In this document: positions 1 through 6,953 of the stretch, one piece after another
Numbering within the stretch: the first letter of the stretch is position 1
How the letters are laid out: the number at the start of each line of letters is the position of its first letter
NCBI GenBank assembly: GCA_052031065.1
Contig: JBPEXY010000030.1
Coordinates: forward strand, 1 to 7,397
Reading direction: 5' to 3'
Origin: JBPEXY01 sp052031065
Lineage (GTDB): Bacteria > Pseudomonadota > Gammaproteobacteria > Immundisolibacterales > Immundisolibacteraceae
DNA length: 7,397 nucleotides
The notes under the pieces: generated by a model
Database searches by the model: none
What the model saw: the letters and a program-made list of their open reading frames with translations, nothing else
What the model was told of the DNA's origin: nothing
Program-made: the position numbers and the translations under genes

Positions 1-608
1 GCCAGCCAGGGCAGCACCATCAGCGGCACTACACCGCCAATAATAAATACCGCCTGCCAACCGTAGGAGGGCACTATAGCGGAGGTCAGCAGGGCACTGA
101 TCGGAGCCCCTGAACCGGTTCCGATAAAGCCGATGACCATGGCCGCGTTGCGATATTTCGCCGGTGAATATTCCGCTAACAGTGCCACCATCACCGGTTG
201 CGCCCCGCCGATGGCGATGCCCGCTATGAAGCGCCAGATTATCAAGGTGGTCATGCTGCCGGCGGCAGCAGTGGCCAACGCCGCCACACCAAAAATGCCG
301 ACGCTAAGCAGGATTGCCAGTTTTCGTCCCCACCGGTCGGCAATTGAACCCAGAACCATGGCGCCGATAGCCATGCCGATGGTGCCGGCGGAGAATATTT
401 TGCCCATGTCGGTAAGCGCAATATCCAGATCCTCTGTCAGCGCTGGAGCCACATAGGCGATGGCTCCGTTCTCAAACCCATCGATGATTCCGACCAGCAG
501 ACAGAGCCCGGCCACACCCCACTGGTAGCGGCTCAACGGGGCGTTGTCGATCACCTCGGTGATATCGACATCTGACCGCGATGAACCGCTCGATGCTGAT
601 GGTTGCAT
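1..608 (-). CDS. MFS transporter, aromatic acid:H+ symporter (AAHS)-like, N-terminal half
   Basis: The first 202 codons of a major facilitator superfamily permease, cut by the left window edge; family members run about 400-450 residues, so roughly half is present. A hydrophilic N-terminus (residues 1-27) leads into helix 1, which carries DGFENGAIAYVAPAL (43-57), close to the DGFD/DGYD helix-1 motif of PcaK-type transporters. The MFS loop 2-3 motif GSIADRWGRK is at 87-96. Helix 4 has RFIAGIAIGGAQP (126-138), followed by LLAEYSPAKYRN (143-154), again AAHS-like. Five to six hydrophobic helices are visible. The ATG at 606-608 is the only reasonable start: upstream the frame stays open to a TGA near 653 with no ATG or GTG, and the ribosome site is weak (a GGGG about 10 bases before the ATG). 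It would sit in the inner membrane and import a small organic acid with protons. The substrate cannot be told; a sugar or other-acid MFS subfamily is possible. Confidence 0.88.
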   Translation of the reverse strand, partial: MQPSASSGSSRSDVDITEVIDNAPLSRYQWGVAGLCLLVGIIDGFENGAIAYVAPALTEDLDIALTDMGKIFSAGTIGMAIGAMVLGSIADRWGRKLAILLSVGIFGVAALATAAAGSMTTLIIWRFIAGIAIGGAQPVMVALLAEYSPAKYRNAAMVIGFIGTGSGAPISALLTSAIVPSYGWQAVFIIGGVVPLMVLPWL

Positions 609-748
609 CTGGAATTTACCCCGACTCGCGTGGTGGTTACGCGGGAAACTGGATCAGCGACACCAATCTCTCTCCGGGCCGAGCTGTCAGGTTCCCCATT
701 TGGGCTCTGGGCCGCATTGGAATTGCCGCCGGAGCTAAAAGCTGTTGA

Positions 749-1435
749 CTAGAGCTTACCCAGATTTCGAGCCAGTTGAATATCACCGTACCAGGTCTCC
801 AGTCGTTGCATGGTGATGCGGTGGCCAAAGGTGGACCACTGCTCGCCGTGACACTGGATTTTGCCCTCGGCAACCAAGGTTGGTGCTCGCACCAGACCGT
901 AGCCGTTGGCAATGGCCATATCCTCGTAAATTTCATCCTCAATCGACGGATCGTTCCAGTCTTTGCGGAACTGGTCGGTGTCGAGACCCACTTCTCCGGC
1001 ACACATCTCCAGTACTTCGTAGTCTGCTGTATTGATGCACTCGCTGAGATGAGCCTTCTGTGCGCGATCGAAGAAATCCCAGTGGGCTGCATGCCCGCCC
1101 TGTCGTTGCGCCGCTTTACAGCCGCGCTGGCTTGGCATTGAGTAGGGGTAGTCGAAGGTGCGGGTGAGCATCAGTTTGTAGTCGATGCGGGGATCGTTCT
1201 CGACGTCGTGAGCATCTTTCCAGTGCTCGCCACAGATCTCCTCACGGGCGGCATCGGCACTGGGAAAAATTGTCGTCATCAGCGACGGGTCTGTAGCCAG
1301 CGGCCAGGAGCGGTGTATCACCTCTATCTCGGGATGTTTTTTCACCAGCTCGCGCATCCGTTCGGAAGCATGAAAACACCAGCAGGACATGACGTCGTGG
1401 AAAAATTCCACCGTTATCGGTTGTGTATCACTCAT
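749..1435 (-). CDS. DsbA-fold (FrnE-like) thiol oxidoreductase family protein with SCWC site
   Basis: A complete 228-residue protein of the cytosolic DsbA/FrnE-like thioredoxin-fold group. The first beta strand and active-site loop read TVEFFHDVMSCWCF (8-21). In relatives this position carries D-x-x-C-x-W-C; here the first cysteine is serine (S17) and the next residue is cysteine, giving C18-W-C20. A helical insertion (about 60-175) follows, then the cis-proline loop VRAPTLV (182-188, P185) and the last strand and helix. There is no signal peptide or membrane segment, so it should act in the cytosol. Extra cysteines lie at 68, 106, 133, 145 and 195. The start is supported by GGGAG at 1443-1447, 7 bases before the ATG. 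It begins 157 bases after batD in the same direction and is probably its own unit. Likely roles are thiol-disulfide exchange or a glutathione-linked isomerase-type activity; the substrate is unknown. The fold is fairly sure, the reaction is not. Confidence 0.82.
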   Translation of the reverse strand: MSDTQPITVEFFHDVMSCWCFHASERMRELVKKHPEIEVIHRSWPLATDPSLMTTIFPSADAAREEICGEHWKDAHDVENDPRIDYKLMLTRTFDYPYSMPSQRGCKAAQRQGGHAAHWDFFDRAQKAHLSECINTADYEVLEMCAGEVGLDTDQFRKDWNDPSIEDEIYEDMAIANGYGLVRAPTLVAEGKIQCHGEQWSTFGHRITMQRLETWYGDIQLARNLGKL

Positions 1436-1517
1436 CGGCTCTCTCCCAGTGGCTCTCTTTTAAAGATAGTGCCCGGTTCTTTAACTCCAGGGTCTCATTC
1501 TTATAGATAACGGTTGT

Positions 1518-1570
1518 GCAGACAATGGAGGGTGGCCGTAGACGCTGGCCGAGATAGGCTCATTGTCTGC
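1518..1570. repeat. Perfect 10-base inverted repeat in the batD-dsbA gap
   Basis: GCAGACAATG at 1518-1527 and its exact reverse complement CATTGTCTGC at 1561-1570, separated by 33 bases. Inside the loop two GGCC tetramers can form a second short stem with a 9-base loop. It lies 23 bases past the batD stop and upstream of the dsbA-like gene. There is no T-run on either strand after the arms, so it is not a standard intrinsic terminator. It may be an mRNA 3'-end hairpin, a pair of regulator half-sites (arm centres 43 bases apart, about four helical turns), or chance. Confidence 0.5.
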
Positions 1571-1592
1571 GCTGGTATGGAGAATGCGCCGA

Positions 1593-3347
1593 CTACCCCG
1601 GGTTGAGCGGTGCAAGGTCAGGATCCCTGTCTGGTGGTCTGCTGGTTGTTGAGCCTTTACTGAGTGTGGTGTGCTGTTTAAACGCGTTGGCGAGTGCGTC
1701 ACCGTTCCAGGAGCTGGTGGCGCTGTCTGAATCCGGCGCGTAGAGGATTCTGGCAAGGCTGTTAACCTGCTCGGCGAGGGGCGCATCAAGTTTCAGTGCC
1801 AGCGATTCCAGGCTCGGTGGCGGCTGGTCGGCAAAGGCGAGTTTGCCCCAGGCCAGCAGCGCCTGCGATGCGGCACGTGGGTCGTGCTGTTTACAGGCCT
1901 GTTTAAGCTGCCGAACCGTGCCTTTAAGTGAAGGGCTGGCGGTGCTGTCAGCGGGTCGGTGGTCAAGGGCCTGTCGGTAACGGTTCCGCCAGAACCACCA
2001 GCTGCCAAGCCAACCCAGCGCCAGCAGGCCACATATCAGCCACGGCAACCGGTTTATCGTGGCGGGTGCGACTGGTGGCGTGACAGTCCCGACAGTAGCG
2101 ATTTGCTCGCTTCCACTGCCTGCTATTGGCGCTGTGATTGGATTCTGCGCAGTGCTACCAGCAGCTGGCAAAATGGCGATTTCCACTGCTGGCAGCGTTG
2201 CCACTTCCGGTCGATCCGTCTGCGTGTTCCACCAGGGGATCTGGATGGCCGGTAGTCTCAGCACCCCCGGAGTCTCCGGAATCAGGGCGATCTTTTCCTC
2301 GCGTTCAGCGACGATGCCGCCGAGCTCACTCCTTGCGGTGAGTATCGGCTGGTCGCGATAACTGCGCACGCCGGCCGGTAGCGGCAGCTCAATTTCCGGT
2401 AGCTGGCTGGCGGCAAGCCCTTCGGCGGTAATCCTGATTACCCGGGTGACCGGCTCGCCGACATGCAGCTCCGGTTGCGGCTCACTCCAGTGGGCCGAGA
2501 GGGAGAGATTGGCAGCTGGTAACCAGAGGTCGCCACTAAAACTGGCAGGCACAGGTCGCACATTGAGAGTTACCGGATCGGACAGGGCACGCACCCGGCG
2601 GCCACCACCAAAGGGGTCAAAGCCAAAGCGACTGCGGCTGACCACCTGACCGTCGAATTGAATCGGGTCGAGTTCAATAGCACCACTCGCCTGTGGTAAC
2701 AGTGCGTAGTTGCGCTCGATGACCATATAGGAGCGACCACTGCGGTTGGCCGGATAACTGCGATCCTCGCCCAGTTTTTCGATGACCAGATCGCCACTCG
2801 GCGCGGCCGGTTCGCTCAGTGAAGCAGAGTTGATATTTACTGCCCGATAGAGCTTGACGGTCAACAGCGCCTGTTGCTGTACATAGGGGTTTTTCGGTTC
2901 CACCTCGGCGGTAACGAATATATCGGGATCGCGGCCGCTGCTCTGCTGCTGGCGGGCATCTGTCACCGCAATGGCTCTGGCAGGACTGATATCTTTACCA
3001 AAACTGACTGGCGGTATCACCAGATTGCCCTTACGCCTGGGCATCAGCTGCAGGGTCCAGGTTTTGGTGCGCGACATCTCGCCGTTGACGATGGAGATAC
3101 TGCTGCTGCTCTGGCGGTTGGTGATCTCAAAATCCTGGTCGAGAGCGGAGAAATCGGGATCGTCGTCAACACTGCCGATGGCGGTGTATTTAAGCTGGAA
3201 GGATTCGTTCAGGGTCACCTGATCTGGCAGCACTTCGACATTGATTTGCGCCGCCTGCAGTCGCGGGGAGAGCAGTGCCAGAGTTAGCGTCAGGGCGCAG
3301 AGTATGCCCATCAGTGGGTTTGGAAAGGCAGGTTGGGTGTTATTCAC
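1593..3347 (-). CDS. batD: BatD-like periplasmic/membrane protein, Bat operon
   Basis: A 584-residue BatD (oxygen-tolerance) family protein. A signal peptide spans about 1-33, with hydrophobic core GILCALTLTLALL and probable cleavage after LQA. The beta-rich periplasmic part follows (about 34-400), opening with INVEVLPDQVTLNESFQL and including TWTLQLMPRRKGNLVIPP (97-114), the pattern seen in BatD. A proline/alanine/threonine-rich linker (about 395-432) leads to one membrane helix (435-455, ending WWFWRNRYR). The cytoplasmic tail (about 476-565) is helical, with LLAWGKLAF and an LYAP...SWNGDAL motif. The start is a GTG overlapping the batB stop as GTGA, with a strong AAGGAG 7 bases upstream, so the two are translationally coupled. 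It is the last gene of the operon. The domain is thought to act with the BatA/BatB VWA proteins in the envelope; its biochemical role is not known. The membrane-plus-tail layout is longer than a minimal BatD but common in gammaproteobacteria. Confidence 0.9.
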   Translation of the reverse strand: MNNTQPAFPNPLMGILCALTLTLALLSPRLQAAQINVEVLPDQVTLNESFQLKYTAIGSVDDDPDFSALDQDFEITNRQSSSSISIVNGEMSRTKTWTLQLMPRRKGNLVIPPVSFGKDISPARAIAVTDARQQQSSGRDPDIFVTAEVEPKNPYVQQQALLTVKLYRAVNINSASLSEPAAPSGDLVIEKLGEDRSYPANRSGRSYMVIERNYALLPQASGAIELDPIQFDGQVVSRSRFGFDPFGGGRRVRALSDPVTLNVRPVPASFSGDLWLPAANLSLSAHWSEPQPELHVGEPVTRVIRITAEGLAASQLPEIELPLPAGVRSYRDQPILTARSELGGIVAEREEKIALIPETPGVLRLPAIQIPWWNTQTDRPEVATLPAVEIAILPAAGSTAQNPITAPIAGSGSEQIATVGTVTPPVAPATINRLPWLICGLLALGWLGSWWFWRNRYRQALDHRPADSTASPSLKGTVRQLKQACKQHDPRAASQALLAWGKLAFADQPPPSLESLALKLDAPLAEQVNSLARILYAPDSDSATSSWNGDALANAFKQHTTLSKGSTTSRPPDRDPDLAPLNPG

Positions 3348-5326
3348 CAGGAATCTCCTTGGCTGTCAGCCGGTCGGCCCTGACGTTGATACTGGTACTG
3401 GAATTTCCGTCGCAGCAGTCCACCGGGGTCATCGGGGATGCGTCGCAGCCACTGCTCGGTAGCCTGCTGGTTTTCCAGGTCGTATTTCTGCTCGGCAGCT
3501 TGCGGCAGGGTGCCTTCCGGGTCAGCGTTGGGGTCGGACTCCTGTGGTTGTGCCTCCGCCTGCTGTTGTTCAGGCTGTTCAGATTGTTCTGATGACTCCC
3601 TGTTCTGGTCCTGCGTGGAATCACTGGAACCGTCGTTTTCTGCTGATTGGTCAGCGCTGTTCTGCCCAGAGTCCTCCTGTCCAGAGTCATTCTCCTCAGA
3701 ATCATTCTGCTCATCACTGTTTTCTGACTCGCCGTCATTCTCCTTGGGTGAACCCTGGTCTGACTGCTCGCTGGCGTCGTTCTGGCTGGAACTCTCTGCT
3801 GACTCTGAATCACTCTGTTCGCTGTCGTTACCCTGTTGTTGAGCAGACGACTGGTCCTGCTGTTCTTTCAGTTTTTGCTCCACCAGTTCCCTGTTGTAGC
3901 GGGCATCTTCATGATCCGGTTGCTGCTCCAGGACTCGTTCATATTCGGCCAGCGCGCCCTGGTAATCGCCCAATTGCGCACGGGCATTGCCACGGTTATA
4001 GGTGGAGTGGAGGTCCTCTCGTCCTTCAAGCGCTTCCAGGGCACCCGCATAATCCTGTTGCCGGTAGCGGGCAGCGGCCTGCCACTGCGGGTCGGTAAAC
4101 TGGGCTGATGCGGCAGCGTTATCGCCCCGTTCAAAGGCTTCCCGGCCACGCTGGTTGGGGTTTTTCCAGAGTTTTTTCCAAAGTTGCGAGGGGTTGATTG
4201 CGGCGTTTCCGCCTGGTGCCGCTGCATCTTGCATTTCAAGGTCCGTGGATGGTTCGGCGACTGCCCGGGTGGGTAGTGTTGTGGAAACGATCAGCAGCGG
4301 TAACAAAATCGGCATAACCAGGGTTAACAGACCTCGCCGAAACGCGCTGGCCGCAATGAATAGCAGCGGAATCAACAGCCAGGGGCCTTCTTCCTGCCAC
4401 TGGTCAGCCCGGCGGTCCGGCTCCTCAGATTCGCCGGCAGTGGCGGCCTGCAGACCCGCGAGCAGGTGGTTAATATCACCATCATCGCTGCTAAGCCGGG
4501 CGTAGCGGCCGCCGCTTCTTGCAGCCAGTTGTCGCAACGGCGTTTCATCAAGTTTGGGGATCACAATATTGCCGTTGCGGTCTTTCAGAAAGCCGCTGCC
4601 GGTAGGGATGGGTGCCCCATCGGGAGTGCCCACGCCGAGCACTGAAATCGGGTAGCCTTCGGCAGTTTTGACCAGCTGATTCAGGTCGCTATCGGCAGGG
4701 AGGCCATCGGTCAACAGCCAGATCTGCCCGCTGACCAGCCCCGCCTGTTTTAGCAGTGCCTGTGCCAGCTCCAGTGCCGCCGCTGGACTGCTACCCTGGG
4801 CGGGCATCAGCTCAGTATTCAGTGCGGGCAACTGCAGTTCCAGGGTCGCGCGGTCATCGGTCAGCGGTGTCACGGTAAAGGCGCTGCCAGCATAAACCAG
4901 CAGTGCAACCTGACCGTCCCCGCTCTGTTCAAGAATGTCGCTGATTTTAAAGCGGGCCCGGCCGACGCGGTCTGGCTTCAGGTCGGTGGACTGCATCGAA
5001 CGGGAGAGATCCAGGGCCAGCACCAGGCCGTTCTGGTTTCGAAACACCGGCTGCGGCAGTTCCCGCCAGGCTGGTCCCGCCAACGCCAGGATTGCGAGTA
5101 ATCCGGCCAGTGCAAACAGAATAATTCCGCGCAGCGCACTGGAATCTGCCTGCCCCTGCAACAGGTGGGGCAGCAGCTCCCGGTCGACGACCGCATGCCA
5201 GTCGCCGCTATTACCGCGCCGCGCCAGCAGCAGGCAACACAGAAACAGCGGTAGTAACAGCCAGAGCCCCTCCGGACGCAGAAAGTGGAACTGACTCAGG
5301 GAATCGAAGTAGCCCGTGCTGCTCAT
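3344..5326 (-). CDS. batB: BatB-like VWA protein fused to TPR (BatC-like) region with acidic tail
   Basis: A 660-residue fusion corresponding to separate BatB and BatC in some bacteria. Membrane helices at about 20-35 and 67-84 flank an RR-containing cytoplasmic loop. The VWA domain (about 98-295) has the metal-site motif DLSRS (106-110) and LLTDG (204-208). The serines at 179-180 (QGSSPAAAL) stand where the metal-site threonine usually is. GTPDGAPIPTGSGF (233-246) is typical of BatB. A second helix pair (about 315-329 and 333-353, joined by RR) returns the chain to the periplasm. TPR-like helices span about 391-482, including YNRGNARAQLGDYQGALAEY. A 116-residue S/E/D/Q/N tail (491-606) precedes the C-terminal motif WLRRIPDDPGGLLRRKF (626-642). 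The ATG overlaps the batA stop as ATGA; no clear ribosome site is visible, so coupling is likely. It probably binds BatA/BatD or client proteins at the membrane. Family assignment is firm; molecular function is inferred. Confidence 0.92.
   Translation of the reverse strand: MSSTGYFDSLSQFHFLRPEGLWLLLPLFLCCLLLARRGNSGDWHAVVDRELLPHLLQGQADSSALRGIILFALAGLLAILALAGPAWRELPQPVFRNQNGLVLALDLSRSMQSTDLKPDRVGRARFKISDILEQSGDGQVALLVYAGSAFTVTPLTDDRATLELQLPALNTELMPAQGSSPAAALELAQALLKQAGLVSGQIWLLTDGLPADSDLNQLVKTAEGYPISVLGVGTPDGAPIPTGSGFLKDRNGNIVIPKLDETPLRQLAARSGGRYARLSSDDGDINHLLAGLQAATAGESEEPDRRADQWQEEGPWLLIPLLFIAASAFRRGLLTLVMPILLPLLIVSTTLPTRAVAEPSTDLEMQDAAAPGGNAAINPSQLWKKLWKNPNQRGREAFERGDNAAASAQFTDPQWQAAARYRQQDYAGALEALEGREDLHSTYNRGNARAQLGDYQGALAEYERVLEQQPDHEDARYNRELVEQKLKEQQDQSSAQQQGNDSEQSDSESAESSSQNDASEQSDQGSPKENDGESENSDEQNDSEENDSGQEDSGQNSADQSAENDGSSDSTQDQNRESSEQSEQPEQQQAEAQPQESDPNADPEGTLPQAAEQKYDLENQQATEQWLRRIPDDPGGLLRRKFQYQYQRQGRPADSQGDSW
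3355..3360 (-). promoter_or_regulatory. Ribosome binding site deciding the batD GTG start
   Basis: AAGGAG on the minus strand, 7 bases before the GTG at 3347. It is the strongest Shine-Dalgarno site in the operon portion seen here. It lies inside the last codons of the upstream VWA/TPR gene and supports GTG rather than the internal ATG at residue 13. Confidence 0.75.
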
Positions 5327-6306
5327 CTGAACCCGGTTCGTAGCAGTAGGATTAACCCGCTGATCGCCATCGCTCCCGCCAGCGGCCAGTAATAGAGGGA
5401 GGTGCGCGGACGAAACAGCTGTTTTTCCTTAACGGTGGGCTCCAGTTCGTCCAGCAGGGTATAGATTTCGGCCATCTGCCGGGTGTCGCGGGCACGAAAA
5501 TAGCGCCCGCCGGTCTGTTCGGCAATGGCGGTTAATGTCGCTTCGTCGAGCTCCGCTGACGGGTTGATCCGCCGACTGCTGAACAGGCCGCGAACCAGCA
5601 TTTCATCCGCGCCGATGCCAACCGTGTAAATCTTCAGCCCCTCCTGGGCGGCCAGTTCAGCTGCCTGCAGCGGCTCTACGTTGCCGGCAGTATTGGCACC
5701 ATCGGTGAGCAGAATCAGGACCTTGTCGGCGTCCGGTTGTTCACGCAGCCGCTTGACCGCCAGACCAATGGCATCACCAATTGCAGTTGCCTTGCCCGCC
5801 AGGCCGATCAGCGATTCCTGCAGGAGGGTATTTACCGTGGTACGGTCGAAGGTGAGGGGAACCTGCAGGTAGGCCTGTTCGCCAAACAGAATCAGCCCGA
5901 GGCGGTCGCCCTGGCGGCGCTGAATAAACTCGCTGGCGACCGCTTTGGTGGCGGTCAGGCGATCAACCTGACGATCGCCAAGCACAAAATCCTCCATCTC
6001 CATGGAGCCGGAAAGGTCGACGGCCAGCAGCATATCGCGGCCGCTGACCGGAATCTCGACTGGTTCACCAAACCATTGCGGTCGACTGCTGGCAATGACG
6101 ACGAGAAGCCAGGCCAGTAGCGCCAGCCAGGTCAAACCACGGCGGCTCAGGCGTACGCTGGCCGACTGTTCCGGCGCCTCGAAGTCGCTAGCGAAAGGGA
6201 CTTTCAGTGCCCGCAATCGTTCACTCGAAATTGCTGGCAACAGACGGTAGGCGAGCCACGGCAGGGGCAGGGCCAGCAGTGCCCAGGGCCATGCAAGGGT
6301 CAACAT
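5323..6306 (-). CDS. batA: BatA-like membrane VWA protein, Bat operon
   Basis: A 327-residue membrane-anchored von Willebrand factor A protein, the usual length for BatA. Hydrophobic helices lie at about 3-22, 57-73 and 305-323, and the VWA domain spans about 90-285. The metal-ion-dependent adhesion site is complete: DLSGS (97-101), the threonine in GKATAIGDAIG (T174) and LLTDG (199-203). GIGADE and the late GGRYFRARD match BatA proteins. By the positive-inside rule the VWA domain faces the periplasm. I chose the ATG at 6304-6306, which shares one base with the preceding TAA (TAATG) and has AGGAG 10 bases upstream. The frame is open back to 6423, but that would add 39 basic, non-family residues and overlap the upstream gene by 118 bases. 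It overlaps the next gene by 4 bases. It likely pairs with the BatB-like protein; in related systems VWA proteins are partners of MoxR ATPases. Confidence 0.93.
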   Translation of the reverse strand: MLTLAWPWALLALPLPWLAYRLLPAISSERLRALKVPFASDFEAPEQSASVRLSRRGLTWLALLAWLLVVIASSRPQWFGEPVEIPVSGRDMLLAVDLSGSMEMEDFVLGDRQVDRLTATKAVASEFIQRRQGDRLGLILFGEQAYLQVPLTFDRTTVNTLLQESLIGLAGKATAIGDAIGLAVKRLREQPDADKVLILLTDGANTAGNVEPLQAAELAAQEGLKIYTVGIGADEMLVRGLFSSRRINPSAELDEATLTAIAEQTGGRYFRARDTRQMAEIYTLLDELEPTVKEKQLFRPRTSLYYWPLAGAMAISGLILLLRTGFR

Positions 6307-6923
6307 TATGCGACGGCTCCTGAGTCTGGTGCTCCCGGCACCGTCTGCCCATTGGATTGCTGATCGCCGCCGCGGGGTTCCTGATTGGATTCCAGAGAGG
6401 TGGTGGCGATGGCGTACAGCCACTGTTCAGACAGTTCAAGCAGCGCGTCGCTGTCCACTTCTGCCGCAGGTCGGTAAGCCTGGTCGACCAGCACGCGGCC
6501 AACGCCATTGCTGAATGGAGCACTACTGTTGGTGTGGGCGCAGGAACGATCGAGCCAGTCGAGCCAGGCTGTACCGATCAGACCGGCGACCTGCTCCCTG
6601 GGGTAGCGAGTCAGGGCTGTGCGGCGGATTAGCATGGACAGGTCGCTGACGAGCTGAATTGTGTCGCTGCTGCGGGCAAAGCGTCGTCTGATCTGCTCCA
6701 GTTGCTGCAGTGCCGGCTTTAATAGCCGCTGACGCTGACGGCGCTGCTGCAGCTGTCGGAGCAGAAATCGGCAGCCGAATACCAGTAACAGCAAGGTCAG
6801 CAGTGCCAGTAGCCACCAGCCCGGCGCCGGCGGCCACCAGCCAACCGGTTCTGGTAATACGATGTCGCGTAACGGGAGTGGCTCAGCAGTGGCTGGGGCC
6901 AATTGGGTGAGATTGGGGGGCAT
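6306..6923 (-). CDS. DUF4381 single-pass membrane protein of the Bat operon
   Basis: A 205-residue DUF4381 protein, in the family's usual position between DUF58 and BatA. The hallmark motif DIVLPEPVGWWPPAPGWW is at 20-37 and runs into a membrane helix (about 37-55). The following stretch is strongly basic (RQLQQRRQRQR, 56-66), which places the N-terminus outside and the helical C-terminal domain (about 66-175) in the cytoplasm. Residues 177-205 form a polar, probably disordered tail. The start ATG is 30 bases after the DUF58 stop and has no convincing ribosome site, so it may depend on coupling to DUF58 translation. It shares one base with batA (TAATG). The function is unknown; it may link the cytoplasmic MoxR/DUF58 parts to the periplasmic VWA proteins. 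The family call is firm, the start slightly less so. Confidence 0.88.
   Translation of the reverse strand: MPPNLTQLAPATAEPLPLRDIVLPEPVGWWPPAPGWWLLALLTLLLLVFGCRFLLRQLQQRRQRQRLLKPALQQLEQIRRRFARSSDTIQLVSDLSMLIRRTALTRYPREQVAGLIGTAWLDWLDRSCAHTNSSAPFSNGVGRVLVDQAYRPAAEVDSDALLELSEQWLYAIATTSLESNQEPRGGDQQSNGQTVPGAPDSGAVA
6317..6321 (-). promoter_or_regulatory. Ribosome binding site for the batA-like gene
   Basis: AGGAG on the minus strand, 10 bases before the ATG at 6306 and inside the end of the DUF4381 gene. It favours the short start over an upstream extension. Confidence 0.55.
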
Positions 6924-6953
6924 CAGGTCGGTCAGGGTCAGCAGGCGGTTGGC

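Noticed and set aside
133..456. Plus-strand 107-codon frame
   Set aside because: It is antisense to the MFS transporter, whose minus-strand frame has clear family motifs over the same bases.
627..643. CGCGT/ACGCG hairpin with 7-base loop upstream of the MFS gene
   Set aside because: Only five base pairs and no T-run; too weak to call a terminator or operator.
1500..1505. TATAAG as a -10 box for the dsbA-like gene
   Set aside because: Close to consensus, but the only candidate -35 (TTGTCT) is just 14 bases away, too short for a standard promoter.
3438..3842. Plus-strand open frame rich in Cys and Ser, looking like a small cysteine-rich protein
   Set aside because: It is the complement of the Ser/Glu/Asp/Gln/Asn tail of the BatB-like gene; the composition follows from those codons, and there is no ribosome site or family resemblance.
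6307..6423. 39-residue N-terminal extension of the batA-like gene
   Set aside because: It would overlap DUF4381 by 118 bases, is basic and unlike family N-termini, and a well-placed ATG with AGGAG exists at 6306.
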